From Bosea vestrisii (GTDB lineage Bacteria; Pseudomonadota; Alphaproteobacteria; Rhizobiales; Beijerinckiaceae), in contig NZ_CP126308.1 in the NCBI RefSeq assembly GCF_030144325.1, positions 186,001 through 250,000 on the forward strand: a DNA stretch of 64,000 nucleotides, read 5' to 3'. Shown one piece after another: positions 53,126 to 61,101 of this stretch. The notes under the pieces were generated by a model that saw only the letters and a list, made by a program, of their open reading frames with translations, searched no databases and was not told the origin of the DNA. The first letter of the stretch is position 1. The number at the start of each line of letters is the position of its first letter. The position numbers and the translations under genes are program-made.

Positions 53126-53830
53126 TCATCGTCCGCCGCGCGCCTTGTAGTTCGCGATCATGGACGGCGTAACATCGTCGGCGAAGCAAAGTGGCGCCCT
53201 CCCGCCACCGCGTGAGTGAGCGCTTCTGCGCCCACAGGACCGTCCGGCACGGTCGGTATGATAGGGGCAAGCGCAATTGCCTGAATAGGTTGCCATGCTT
53301 CGCGCGATCAGGGCTGCAACGATCGCCGCTGTATCAAGGGGAGCGATAACGTTCGGTGGGCGCTTCTCGCTATCAACTTCACGCGGGGGCACTGTCGTCA
53401 AGCGCCGCGTGCTCATCCAGCCTTCAACAGCGGTGATGGGATGACGAACTTCCACCCATCCCTCGCGCCGCGCGAGCTCGGCCACCTCCATGCCTGTGGG
53501 TAGCCGGTCGAGGATCCGCGCGTTGCCATCCGGCGCCTCGCGAAGGGGAACTTCCTTGCCCGTCACATAGAGGCTGCGAATGTTCGGTTTGGGCGGAACG
53601 GCACGACGTTCCGGAAGCCGGAGATCGGTTGGCGCCAGAGATCGGTTCACGAGCGCAGGTCGGGAAACTGGACCGGGTAGATAAGCCTGAGCCGCAGGCG
53701 GAGAGGAAGGGAGTTCAAGACCTACAGCAGCGACGGGTTTGCTCGTCGGCGCAGATTTGTTTTTCTCGCCGAAGATGGCTGCGGCGAGCACTGCGACACC
53801 GACAATCAATCCTACTTGGGCCCGCCCCAT
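53126..53830 (-). CDS. Membrane-anchored SH3-domain protein with Cys-rich tail
   Basis: This 234-aa protein starts MGRAQVGLIVGVAVLAAAIF, a signal-anchor helix. A Pro-rich linker follows, then a bacterial SH3 domain (SLYVTGKEVPLREAPDGNAR, RREGWVEVRHPITAVEGWMS). The C-terminal Cys-rich motif is YSGNCACPYHTDRAGRSCGR, then RSAHSRGGGRAPLCF. That tail is known from other SH3-containing exported proteins. Upstream TTG starts exist. It heads the leftward set and would bind cell wall in the periplasm. Confidence 0.78.
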   Translation of the reverse strand: MGRAQVGLIVGVAVLAAAIFGEKNKSAPTSKPVAAVGLELPSSPPAAQAYLPGPVSRPALVNRSLAPTDLRLPERRAVPPKPNIRSLYVTGKEVPLREAPDGNARILDRLPTGMEVAELARREGWVEVRHPITAVEGWMSTRRLTTVPPREVDSEKRPPNVIAPLDTAAIVAALIARSMATYSGNCACPYHTDRAGRSCGRRSAHSRGGGRAPLCFADDVTPSMIANYKARGGR

Positions 53831-53944
53831 CGTATCTATGCCCAGATTTGCTTCCAAAGCAGGCTAGGTTATGCTTTCGGCAAGCTCAAGCGGCTGACGT
53901 AGAAGCAAATAGGTCGAGGACCAAAATTTACAGAAGGGCTAAAG

Positions 53945-54241
53945 GTGACCGATCCTCGGCCTTTTCACGTTCTGCTGGAAGTCGATGGCCTTCGGTTTCA
54001 CTCCAAACTCCGCGAGATCGAGGCTTGGCTCGCCGATTGGGAAGTTGACGCAGAGATCGGCTCTGTTCTGGTGATTACAACGACATTGAGGATCCGATTC
54101 GCGGATGAACGCGCCGCGTATGCATTTCGACGCTGTTACGGCGGAACCCTGGAGACACTTGCAGAGGTTTCAAGAGCTCAAGCTGCGGACAAGGTCGACA
54201 GTGATCTGTACGAGCAACTCGCGCGAAAATACCCTGACTGA
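53945..54241 (+). CDS. Small hypothetical protein (98 aa)
   Basis: It starts at GTG six bases after AGAAGGG. The sequence (FHVLLEVDGLRFHSKLREIE, WLADWEVDAEIGSVLVIT, LRIRFADERAAYAFRRCYGG) predicts a compact alpha/beta fold. No family is recognised. It is divergent from the SH3 protein gene and upstream of the third TIR gene with a 200-bp gap. Coding style and ribosome site support it. Confidence 0.6.
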   Translation: MTDPRPFHVLLEVDGLRFHSKLREIEAWLADWEVDAEIGSVLVITTTLRIRFADERAAYAFRRCYGGTLETLAEVSRAQAADKVDSDLYEQLARKYPD

Positions 54242-54444
54242 CATAGGCTTCCAGACCCAAGGCTCTCCTTTTCGCGTCCGCAGGCTACCTGCTCGCGCAA
54301 TCCCTCTGGCAACTACAGCGCGATCTAGGCGATTCCAGAGCCAATCTGGCCAGAAGTGCCGGGCTTGGAGTAGAGATTCGGTGGCCCCTGTCTGCTCCCC
54401 GGGGGCGACGTAGAATCGTTCGTCGGAGCCGATGTGGGATCAGG

Positions 54445-55392
54445 ATGTCCGACTTCTTCATCAGCTACACAGGCGTCGATCGGCAGTGGGCCGAGTGGAT
54501 TGCCTTCGTCCTCGAGGAGGAAGGCTTCACGACGATTCTGCAGGCATGGGATTTCCGGCCCGGCAGCAACTTCGTTCTGGAGATGCAAAAGGCCTCCGAA
54601 GCCGCCCAGCGAACCATCATGGTCCTGACCGCGGATTACCTCAAATCCGGGATGGCGGCGCCGGAATGGGCGAGCGCCTTCGGCCGCGACCCGCAGGGAT
54701 TGGAGCGGCGGCTGCTTCCAATCACGGCGCGCGCTTGCGAACCCCAAGGTCTGCTGAAGACGATCGTCCAAGTCCGCATCGTCGGAATGGACGAGGCTAA
54801 TGCGCGGGAGGCGATCCTGGCTGGCGCGAACCGAGCCCGCGCCAAGCCGTCCAATCGCCCTGCGTTCCCAGGCTCGGCCTCTCCCGCGGCTCATAAGGCG
54901 TTCCCCGGACCGGATACTGTGTCGAGGCAGCCTATCCGCCCCTTGCTCCCGAAACTCAAGGTACCGTTGACCGACGTCGATCAGCGTCGTTTCGCGAAAT
55001 CCGCGTTCGGGACCATCCGGACCATCTTCGGCGCTAACCTAGAGCAGGTCGCGAGGGAGAACGATCGGGTGGAGTTCGACGTCACGGATACGACGGCGGC
55101 CGATTTCCGGGCAGAGCTTTTTCTAGACGGGGCCAGCAAGGGAGCGTGCCGAATCTGGCTGGGCGGGATGATGGGCGATAACAACATCTGCTTCGCGGAA
55201 GGCCGCATTTCTGGCAACGGCTGCAACGAAATTCTGATGCCAGCCACCGCCGACAACGAGCTGTCGCTGTCGGCGACCATGGCGATGGGCTACCTGGATT
55301 TCGAGCGGCGGACTGACATGAAGAAGCTCACGCCAGAACAGGCCGCAGACTATCTGTGGGAGCGGTTCACCAGGGCGTTCAGATCGGGATAG
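54445..55392 (+). CDS. TIR-domain protein with C-terminal accessory domain
   Basis: This 315-aa protein has a TIR domain at residues 1-130: DFFISYTGVDRQWAEWIAFV, FTTILQAWDFRPGSNFV, RTIMVLTADYLKSGMAAPEW. E74 in APEWA is in the catalytic Glu position. A Pro-rich linker follows. The C-terminal domain (about 170-310) contains FRAELFLDGASKGACRIWLG, ICFAEGRISGNGCNEILMPA and LTPEQAADYLWERFTRAF; it recurs in bacterial TIR proteins but has no function known to me. It is probably an NAD-consuming effector or signal enzyme. It lies at the right end of the caspase/TIR island. Confidence 0.85.
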   Translation: MSDFFISYTGVDRQWAEWIAFVLEEEGFTTILQAWDFRPGSNFVLEMQKASEAAQRTIMVLTADYLKSGMAAPEWASAFGRDPQGLERRLLPITARACEPQGLLKTIVQVRIVGMDEANAREAILAGANRARAKPSNRPAFPGSASPAAHKAFPGPDTVSRQPIRPLLPKLKVPLTDVDQRRFAKSAFGTIRTIFGANLEQVARENDRVEFDVTDTTAADFRAELFLDGASKGACRIWLGGMMGDNNICFAEGRISGNGCNEILMPATADNELSLSATMAMGYLDFERRTDMKKLTPEQAADYLWERFTRAFRSG

Positions 55393-55671
55393 GGTCAGCA
55401 CGATAGCTGCGTTTGTGGGATTCGTAGGCCCTGAGTCGAATCTTGCAGACAAGCGGCCCGCGCGGCTGACTGCTTCAAGCGCCTGACGATCAGTTCCGAC
55501 CGAGTCTTGGAAGGTGAACACGACGGCACGGCACCACGCCCGATCCCACGAAAATGACGAGGAGAAAGTCGGATGACGCCCGCAGAGATCAAGTCAAGCA
55601 TTCAGAACGCTTAGCGGCACCCGCCACCTTAGCCCGCCCTAAACATATGTTGTTCGGCCCGGCCGCGCCGG

Positions 55672-55775
55672 TGGGGTTGAGCGTGAGGCGCCCCATGCTG
55701 CTGGTGGTGTTGAAGGCCTGCGTCATCGAGACGAAGGAGACGCCCTTGGCATCGAAGGCCTCGACCTTCCCGTGA
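55672..55775 (-). pseudogene. Serine recombinase fragment
   Basis: The reverse strand reads VEAFDAKGVSFVSMTQAFNT, then TSSMGRLTLN. This is the end of the catalytic domain of large or resolvase-type serine recombinases (FDxxGVxFVSxTQxFNTTTxMGRLTLN). Only about 33 codons remain, and flanking frames do not continue the match. It marks the right edge of the island. The 280 bp between the TIR stop and this piece show nothing else. Confidence 0.65.
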
Positions 55776-55785
55776 GCCGGCGCGC

Positions 55786-56763
55786 CTAGTCCGGGTTGCG
55801 GAGATAAGAGAGGATCGCATCCGGCATGGCATAGTCGATTTCGCGGCGAGCGCTCCAGAACGACGAGCGCGGCCGATCCTCCGACGCCTCCTTGAACGCC
55901 TTGGGAGTCTTGGCCTCGCGAAGGAGACGGCGCATCTTGACCGCGACGTCGTCCTGCAGGATCGCTTCATAGAAGCGTTTGACCATGACTTGCGGCGCCT
56001 GCTTCAGCGGCTCGAAGCTCGCCTTGCGCTCCTCCGACAAGGCCGAAATATCGCGAACGAGGCCCTCGAGCGTGGCGCGATCAGCAGCTGCGAAACGTGC
56101 GAGCTCGCGTGACAGGGCACGCGCCTTCTGCCAGTCGGCGATCATGGTCGCGACGATCTCGGGATGAGGCGCGGCAGCCTTGCGGCGGTCGATCACCTGC
56201 ACGGCGAGATCGCGATAGATTTCCGTGAGTTCGGCGTCGAGCTGATGGCAGCTCTTGCCAGCAGCGAGAAGTTTCGCGTTCAGCTCGTCGCCCTTCTTGA
56301 ACTTGTCGTCCTCGTAATCCTTGGCATTGATGTAGGTCGCGAGATCCTTGAAGACTTCTCCGCTGCCGCGCAGCACCTCGTTTGCGCTTCTGATTGCCGG
56401 CTCCGCCCTCAGCTTCAACGGCTCAGGTAGCGAGGCCGGGAGCGGCGGCAGGCTCTGATAGGAGCGGACGGAATAGTTCAGCGAAAGCGCCGGCGTCTTG
56501 CGATTGCGCCAACTGTCGTAGTCATTGGTGTACCACAGGCTCCAGGCCGCGTTGCCGCAGGCACTGCTCAGTTCGCGAACTATGTTGAAGAGCTGATCTT
56601 CCTGCCGCTGATCCGCGCTCGGCAGCAGGATGGCGCCCGGCGCGGCTTGGGCGTAGCGAGTGCGATGCGCGGGCTCGGCCATGGTCGGCCCGGCGCCGAG
56701 TAGCATGCAGGCAAGAACTTGCCCGCAGATCAGACCAGATGGCCAAGCGATTCGGATCGACAT
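55786..56763 (-). CDS. Exported DUF3829 (YiiG-like) protein
   Basis: This 325-aa protein has a signal peptide (LICGQVLACMLLGAGPTMA). A helical mature part (KLRAEPAIRSANEVLRGSGE, LATYINAKDYEDDKFKKGDE, RDLAVQVIDRRKA) resembles DUF3829/YiiG, a periplasmic or lipoprotein family of unknown role. LNYSVRSYQSLPPLP fits its N-terminal 'NxYxxxxN' region. The start has GGAGACCTAGTCG. It stands alone between a recombinase fragment and an IS110 remnant. The family call is moderate. Confidence 0.65.
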   Translation of the reverse strand: MSIRIAWPSGLICGQVLACMLLGAGPTMAEPAHRTRYAQAAPGAILLPSADQRQEDQLFNIVRELSSACGNAAWSLWYTNDYDSWRNRKTPALSLNYSVRSYQSLPPLPASLPEPLKLRAEPAIRSANEVLRGSGEVFKDLATYINAKDYEDDKFKKGDELNAKLLAAGKSCHQLDAELTEIYRDLAVQVIDRRKAAAPHPEIVATMIADWQKARALSRELARFAAADRATLEGLVRDISALSEERKASFEPLKQAPQVMVKRFYEAILQDDVAVKMRRLLREAKTPKAFKEASEDRPRSSFWSARREIDYAMPDAILSYLRNPD

Positions 56764-56766
56764 CGA

Positions 56767-57204
56767 CTAGGTCTCCACGTCTGAACAGGCAGGGTTCCAT
56801 ACGTCACCGGGCTGACTGTGGGCAAGTTCGTTACCAAGCTCTTCTGGGTTCTTTGGAGCGAGCCACGCCTTAGGCAACCGCACAAGGGTATTTGTGTGCA
56901 GCACAGCTTCACAAATGGCCTCTGCATCGGCCATGTCGTTCTTCTGACGCTTCACGTACGGCTTCACATAGCTGGGCGGCATCAGTCGCACGTCGTGACC
57001 AAGGTCGCTCAGCTCCCGAGCCCAATGGTGCGCCGTGCCGCATGCCTCAATCCCAATCAGGCACCGCGCCAACTTGCCGAAGAACGACAACAGGCGACCG
57101 CGCGTGAGCTTCTGTCGGATGACGACAGCACCACTCTCATCGACTCCGTGCACCTGAAACACCGACTTGGCGATGTCCAACCCAATCGTAACGACCTGAC
57201 CCAT
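56767..57204 (-). pseudogene. IS110-family transposase, C-terminally truncated
   Basis: It starts MGQVVTIGLDIAKSVFQVHG, the RuvC-like DEDD domain of IS110 transposases. D9 (GLDIAKS), E54 region (IGIEACGTAHHWA) and D91/D93 in NDMADAEAICEA are visible. Homology ends near 56902 after about 100 of some 340 residues. The rest of the frame is unrelated and the C-terminal Ser domain is missing, so the transposase is dead. The 220 bp beyond its start probably include the element's left-end non-coding region. Confidence 0.8.
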
Positions 57205-57423
57205 GGCTCTCCTCCGGCTCAAACCGGAAGCTTACGCCTCCGGCAGGGGTGGAGAGCCGTCCACAGCATCAACTGCGGGCTCGGGGTCTGTGCCAGCAAG
57301 CGGACGTTCAGCCGCCAGCAGATGCGGGGTCGGTTGGCGGCCCATTGCGGTAATTCGAGGTGCTAAAACCACAACGCCCGGAGCTGGCCGCTTCCTACCC
57401 GTTCAGGACTTCAGCTGGCGCGG

Positions 57424-57795
57424 TCAAAGCCTCCGGGCGCCGCGCCAAGTATTTATGAAGTGCTCGAAGTCGGTGCTGGGCCTCACACCGTGGACGTTGA
57501 CGTAGTGCTTGTAGCCTTCCGGCCATTTCCACCCCTCGAGCCGATATTCAACGCTCCCATTCTGGCAAGCGCACAAACGACAGAGAGAGAAGCCACGATA
57601 TCGAATTTTCTCCGCGTGCGTCATCGGCCGGTCAAGAGCCTGCAGAAAGGCCACTCTTCCAGCCCATGATGGAGCCGGGACGGGCCATGGCAGAGCGGAA
57701 GGCTCATCGATGTGGCTGCGCCAAAATCCTTCCTGTTTCGATTGGTCCAGCAATGCGTCCTCAATTGTGTAGTCACCCCTTCGGTGAACTGCCAT
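57424..57795 (-). CDS. Hypothetical protein (123 aa)
   Basis: The frame begins MAVHRRGDYTIEDALLDQSK and has CRLCACQNGSVEYRLEGWKW, then PEGYKHYVNVHGVRPSTDFE. It is soluble and Trp-rich, with a CxxC-like pair that might bind metal. The composition suggests a genuine protein rather than a shadow frame. No family is recognised. It lies between IS110 and IS5 remnants, in the same direction as both, and is probably passenger DNA. Confidence 0.5.
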   Translation of the reverse strand: MAVHRRGDYTIEDALLDQSKQEGFWRSHIDEPSALPWPVPAPSWAGRVAFLQALDRPMTHAEKIRYRGFSLCRLCACQNGSVEYRLEGWKWPEGYKHYVNVHGVRPSTDFEHFINTWRGARRL

Positions 57796-57874
57796 TTACT
57801 GCTTGATGAATCTCTACAACACCATGTCAACAGTCTTCCAGACGTCTGCCATGTCCTCCGCCCGGACCCGCTGA

Positions 57875-58522
57875 CTAGGGCGTGGACTCATAACGCGCGG
57901 CCAGCCATAGCCGGATAGATGCGAGTTGGACGAAGGCAAGGTAATTGGCGGCGAGCCTGTCGTAGCGCGTCGCCACCCGACGACATTGTTTGATCTTGTT
58001 GAAGAACCGCTCGATCTGGTTGCGAGCGCGGTAAAGATACGGGCTAAAGCAGATCGGATCGCTGCGATTTCTTTTCGGCGGGATATTGGCCCACGCGCCT
58101 TTTTTCATGGCCAGCTCTCTGATCCAGTCGGCGTCATAGCCACGGTCGGCAAGCAGCATTGATCCGGATTTCAGACGAGACAGTAGCTTTCCAGCAAGTC
58201 GGACGTCGTGGGCCTCGCCGGGGCTTAACGCCAGTCGCACCGGCAGACCTCTGCTATCGACTACAGCATGAATTTTGCTCGTCAAGCCGCCGCGTGATCT
58301 TCCAATCGACTGACGCTGGTTCCTCGTGATGCAGGCTCCATGCTGATGCACGCGGACAACGGAGGTATCGATCATCTGGATAGCAGCATCATGAGCACCG
58401 GCAAGTGCGTCGATGATGCGGCTCCAGACACCAGCCCGCCGCCACCTTACAAATCGGTTGTAACAGGTGGTGTACGGCCCAAACGCCTCGGGCAGATCAC
58501 GCCACGGCGCTCCGGAGCGCAA
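57875..58522 (-). CDS. IS5-family transposase OrfB (DDE part)
   Basis: The 215-residue frame carries the DDE domain: D in AIQMIDTSVVRVHQHG, the GRSRGGLTSKIHAVVDSRGL strand, D in LLADRGYDADWIREL and E in ARNQIERFFNKIKQCRRVAT. The start codon shown lies in the frameshift overlap, so in vivo it is made as a fusion with OrfA. It appears complete through the YDRLAANYLAFVQLASIRLW tail. Confidence 0.88.
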   Translation of the reverse strand: MRSGAPWRDLPEAFGPYTTCYNRFVRWRRAGVWSRIIDALAGAHDAAIQMIDTSVVRVHQHGACITRNQRQSIGRSRGGLTSKIHAVVDSRGLPVRLALSPGEAHDVRLAGKLLSRLKSGSMLLADRGYDADWIRELAMKKGAWANIPPKRNRSDPICFSPYLYRARNQIERFFNKIKQCRRVATRYDRLAANYLAFVQLASIRLWLAARYESTP

Positions 58523-58638
58523 GCCCAGAAAATGCCATTGAGGACACGGCGGTCGTTAACCCGTGGAACGCCACGCGGCTTATTCGGCAGCATCGGCTTG
58601 ATGGCAGCCCATTCATAATTCGCGAGTTCATAGCGCAT
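58447..58638 (-). CDS. IS5-family transposase OrfA
   Basis: The 63-residue frame begins MRYELANYEWAAIKPMLPNK, then VNDRRVLNGIFW. This is the DUF4096-type N-terminal domain of IS5/IS427 transposases, and it precedes the expected LRSGAPWRDLP in the OrfB frame. The last 25 residues lie past the slip site and are out of frame with the family. Confidence 0.85.
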   Translation of the reverse strand: MRYELANYEWAAIKPMLPNKPRGVPRVNDRRVLNGIFWACAPERRGVICPRRLGRTPPVTTDL

Positions 58639-58841
58639 GATTCGCCCCTCAAATCAGAGGCTTGAATCATGGCTCGGCAGTCAGACACAACTTGGCTTAC
58701 CAAGAAGTAGCTTGGTCCCTTTCACACTACGCAGATTTATTATCCCTCTTTGAGTTTTGTTATTCATGACTAGGCGCCGACAAAAGCGAAGGCGAAGCAA
58801 TTGCTATCGCCCAGACTTGAGTTTGTTTCAAAGAGCCGCGC

Positions 58842-59489
58842 TCAGTCAGCAGGGCCCGCGAACAGAATTAGGTTGCCGTCAGGATCAAGAACGACGAAGT
58901 TCCTCGCGCCCCAAGGTTCTTTCTTCAGTTCTTGATGGAAGCTCACGCCTTCGGATTGGAACTCCAAGAAGAGTTGCTTGATCTCCGCTGCGGTATCCAC
59001 GGTGATCGAGGCCGACAAAAGTTGCTCGCGCTGGCGAATGTCGCCGACAAAAACCGGCTCGCAAACAAGCCGCAGGCAAAGTCGCGCACGGTCGCGCTTG
59101 ACCACACCGTAAAACGGCGGATCACCGTATACAAAGTCGGTTGTAAAACTGAGTTTCGACGTGAAGAAATCGCACGAGGCCCTGACGTCAGCGACGTAGA
59201 GCTGAGCCTCGGTCCCGCTGAGTATCGGAGCTGTCGTTGCCTGTTTGACTTGAGTGCTCATGGCTGGGGTTCCTGCCTTAAGCGCCTGCCATCCCTCGAA
59301 GCCCAATTGGCGAGCGACAAGCTCTTGCGCGTCGCTGAGCTTGAACGTCGCCTCCAGCACCTGATAATCGTCAAGGCAATGAAACCGAGGTAACGTAGCT
59401 CTGATCTCGGCGGCAACCGGGTGATACCGCTCACGATGCCAGCGTAGATACTGCTTGGCCTGCTTCTTCAGGTTTTCGAGGTTCGGCAT
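58842..59489 (-). CDS. Glyoxalase-superfamily protein with N-terminal helical domain
   Basis: This 215-aa protein has an N-terminal helical part of about 75 residues (LENLKKQAKQYLRWHRERYH, LSDAQELVARQLGFEGWQAL). It then has a vicinal oxygen chelate domain: EAQLYVADVRASCDFFTSKL, then YGVVKRDRARLCLRL and GARNFVVLDPDGNLILFAG. The LDPDGNLI ending and the paired beta-alpha-beta modules mark the glyoxalase/bleomycin-resistance superfamily. The enzymatic role is unknown. It is transcribed away from the sugar importer operon. Confidence 0.85.
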   Translation of the reverse strand: MPNLENLKKQAKQYLRWHRERYHPVAAEIRATLPRFHCLDDYQVLEATFKLSDAQELVARQLGFEGWQALKAGTPAMSTQVKQATTAPILSGTEAQLYVADVRASCDFFTSKLSFTTDFVYGDPPFYGVVKRDRARLCLRLVCEPVFVGDIRQREQLLSASITVDTAAEIKQLFLEFQSEGVSFHQELKKEPWGARNFVVLDPDGNLILFAGPAD

Positions 59490-60068
59490 GGGCGCAACTA
59501 CGGTTTACACTTCGTAGGTGGGCATTGCCCCTTCGGCCTCAGCCGACGCGCCCTACTGCAGCGACCACATGGTGCCCGCACCAACGGTAGGTTGTCAACG
59601 GCGGCGGCGTCTCCTGATCGACTTTCTGCGACGTCCGCTTTCCGCCGCTGCTCGCCGACAATCGGACATCAGGCGCGCTTGCCCCCAGCCCCGATTTATG
59701 AGTGCACGGCCTAGCTTGAACTAACGTCAGCTAGCCACCCTAGGCCGGTCGTTGCAGCGGCCGGACGTCTCAAGGCAGCCTGGCGCCACAAGCAGACTTT
59801 GGCACAACGGCCGAAAGCGGACCTCTAATCAGAATCGTTCATCCGCAATTCTTCCGGCCTTGGATCCCACTCAAGTCGTCGCCGCCGTGTCCACCTGGAC
59901 ATAGAGGAACGACGCCTTTGTCGCAGTTCGGGGTGCTCGTCTAAGGGCTGGAGTGGTGCTGATAAGTCAAACAATATGACTATTCAGCCCTCAAAGGTTG
60001 TGGCATGGTCCCGTTGCAACAAGCGCTCTCCAGAGGCGCGTAGTGAACGACGAAACGGAGAAACGCCA
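59490..60068. other. Intergenic, upstream region of the sugar importer operon
   Basis: These 580 bp separate the divergent glyoxalase-like gene and ytfQ. No gene was recognised. The last 120 bases are AT-richer and probably contain the operon promoter. The purine-rich CGGAGAAACGCCA precedes the start codon. Confidence 0.4.
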
Positions 60069-61034
60069 ATGAATTTCAAGGCTTTGAATGCCGCGGTCGT
60101 GGTCTGCGGCGCGCTCGTTTGCTCGGGTGCAGGCGCCAAGGAGTTGACGATCGGGTTTTCCCAGATCGGTTCCGAATCCGGTTGGCGTGCCGCCGAAACG
60201 ACAGTGTCGAAGGCGGAAGCCAAGAAGCGCAATATCAACTTCAAGATCGCCGATGCCCAGCAGAAGCAGGAGAACCAGATCAGGGCGATCCGTTCCTTCA
60301 TTGCCCAGGGCGTCGACGCCATCTTCCTCGCGCCGGTCGTCGCCACCGGCTGGAACGCCGTGCTGAGGGAGGCCAAGGAGGCCAAGATTCCGGTCGTGCT
60401 GCTCGACCGCGACATCGATCCGTCCGGGAAAGACCTCTACCTGACCGCAGTCACCTCCGACAGCGTCCATGAAGGCAAGGTCGCCGGCGAGTGGCTGGTC
60501 AAGACCGTGGGCTCCAAGTCCTGCAACGTCGTCGAACTGCAAGGCACGGTCGGCGCCAGCGTCGCAGCCAACCGCAAGAAGGGCTTCGAGCAGGGCATCG
60601 CCGGGCATGCCAACCTGAAGATCGTGCGCAGCCAGACCGGGGATTTCACCCGAGCCAAGGGCAAGGAAGTGATGGAGAGCTTCATCAAGGCCGACGGCGG
60701 CGGCAAGTCGATCTGCGCAGTCTATGCCCATAATGACGACATGATGGTCGGCGCCATCCAGGCGATGAAGGAAGCGGGCTTGAAGCCGGGCTCCGATGTC
60801 CTCACCGTCTCGATCGACGCGGTGCCCGACATCTTCAAGGCCATGGCGGCCGGCGAGGCCAACGCCACCGTCGAACTGACCCCGGATATGGCCGGACCTG
60901 CCTTCGATGCCGTCATCGCCTACAAGACCAAGGGCACGACCCCGCCGAAATGGATCCAGACGGTGTCGAAGCTCTACACCGGCGCCGACAATCCGCAGGC
61001 GGTCTATGAGAGCAAGAAGGACCTCGGCTACTGA
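60069..61034 (+). CDS. ytfQ: Galactofuranose-type sugar ABC transporter binding protein
   Basis: This 321-aa periplasmic family 2 (ribose-type) binding protein has a signal peptide (LNAAVVVCGALVCSGAGA) and a mature start KELTIGFSQIGSESGWRAAE, the YtfQ hallmark. Binding residues lie in DAQQKQENQIRAIRSFIAQG, LLDRDID, AANRKKGFEQG and AHNDDMMVGAIQAMKEAG. The start has CGGAGAAACGCCA, and 31 in-frame codons upstream are not used. The order ytfQ-ytfR-ytfT-yjfF matches the E. coli galactofuranose importer. Substrate specificity in this organism is inferred. Confidence 0.92.
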   Translation: MNFKALNAAVVVCGALVCSGAGAKELTIGFSQIGSESGWRAAETTVSKAEAKKRNINFKIADAQQKQENQIRAIRSFIAQGVDAIFLAPVVATGWNAVLREAKEAKIPVVLLDRDIDPSGKDLYLTAVTSDSVHEGKVAGEWLVKTVGSKSCNVVELQGTVGASVAANRKKGFEQGIAGHANLKIVRSQTGDFTRAKGKEVMESFIKADGGGKSICAVYAHNDDMMVGAIQAMKEAGLKPGSDVLTVSIDAVPDIFKAMAAGEANATVELTPDMAGPAFDAVIAYKTKGTTPPKWIQTVSKLYTGADNPQAVYESKKDLGY

Positions 61035-61044
61035 GCCGAAGCTC

Positions 61045-61077
61045 GGGGTGGGCGCCACCGCGCGCGGCGCCCACCCC
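61045..61077 (+). promoter_or_regulatory. Intercistronic hairpin after ytfQ
   Basis: GGGGTGGGCGCC and GGCGCCCACCCC form a perfect 12-bp stem with a 9-base loop between ytfQ and ytfR, without a T-run. Such hairpins after binding-protein genes commonly stabilise the upstream mRNA or cause partial termination, so that the binding protein exceeds the membrane parts. Confidence 0.7.
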
Positions 61078-61101
61078 GCGCGGCACACATCCAGAGGTCG
61101 C

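Larger units (their letters stand above)
57875..58638 (-). mobile_element. IS5-family (IS427-group) transposase region
   Basis: Two overlapping frames on the reverse strand encode one transposase by -1 frameshifting, as usual in the IS427 group. The shift site is a TTTTC run before GGGCTTGCGCTCC. The fused product would be about 250 aa. The outer ends of the element lie a few dozen bases beyond, but convincing inverted repeats could not be fixed by eye. Confidence 0.75.

Noticed and set aside
49967..53830. Prophage or phage tail remnant
   Set aside because: Lysozyme and amidase look endolysin-like, but no capsid, terminase, portal, tail or phage regulator gene is present, and the set ends at an SH3 protein.
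55393..55671. Small gene between the third TIR gene and the recombinase fragment
   Set aside because: Short frames exist on both strands but lack ribosome sites and coding character.
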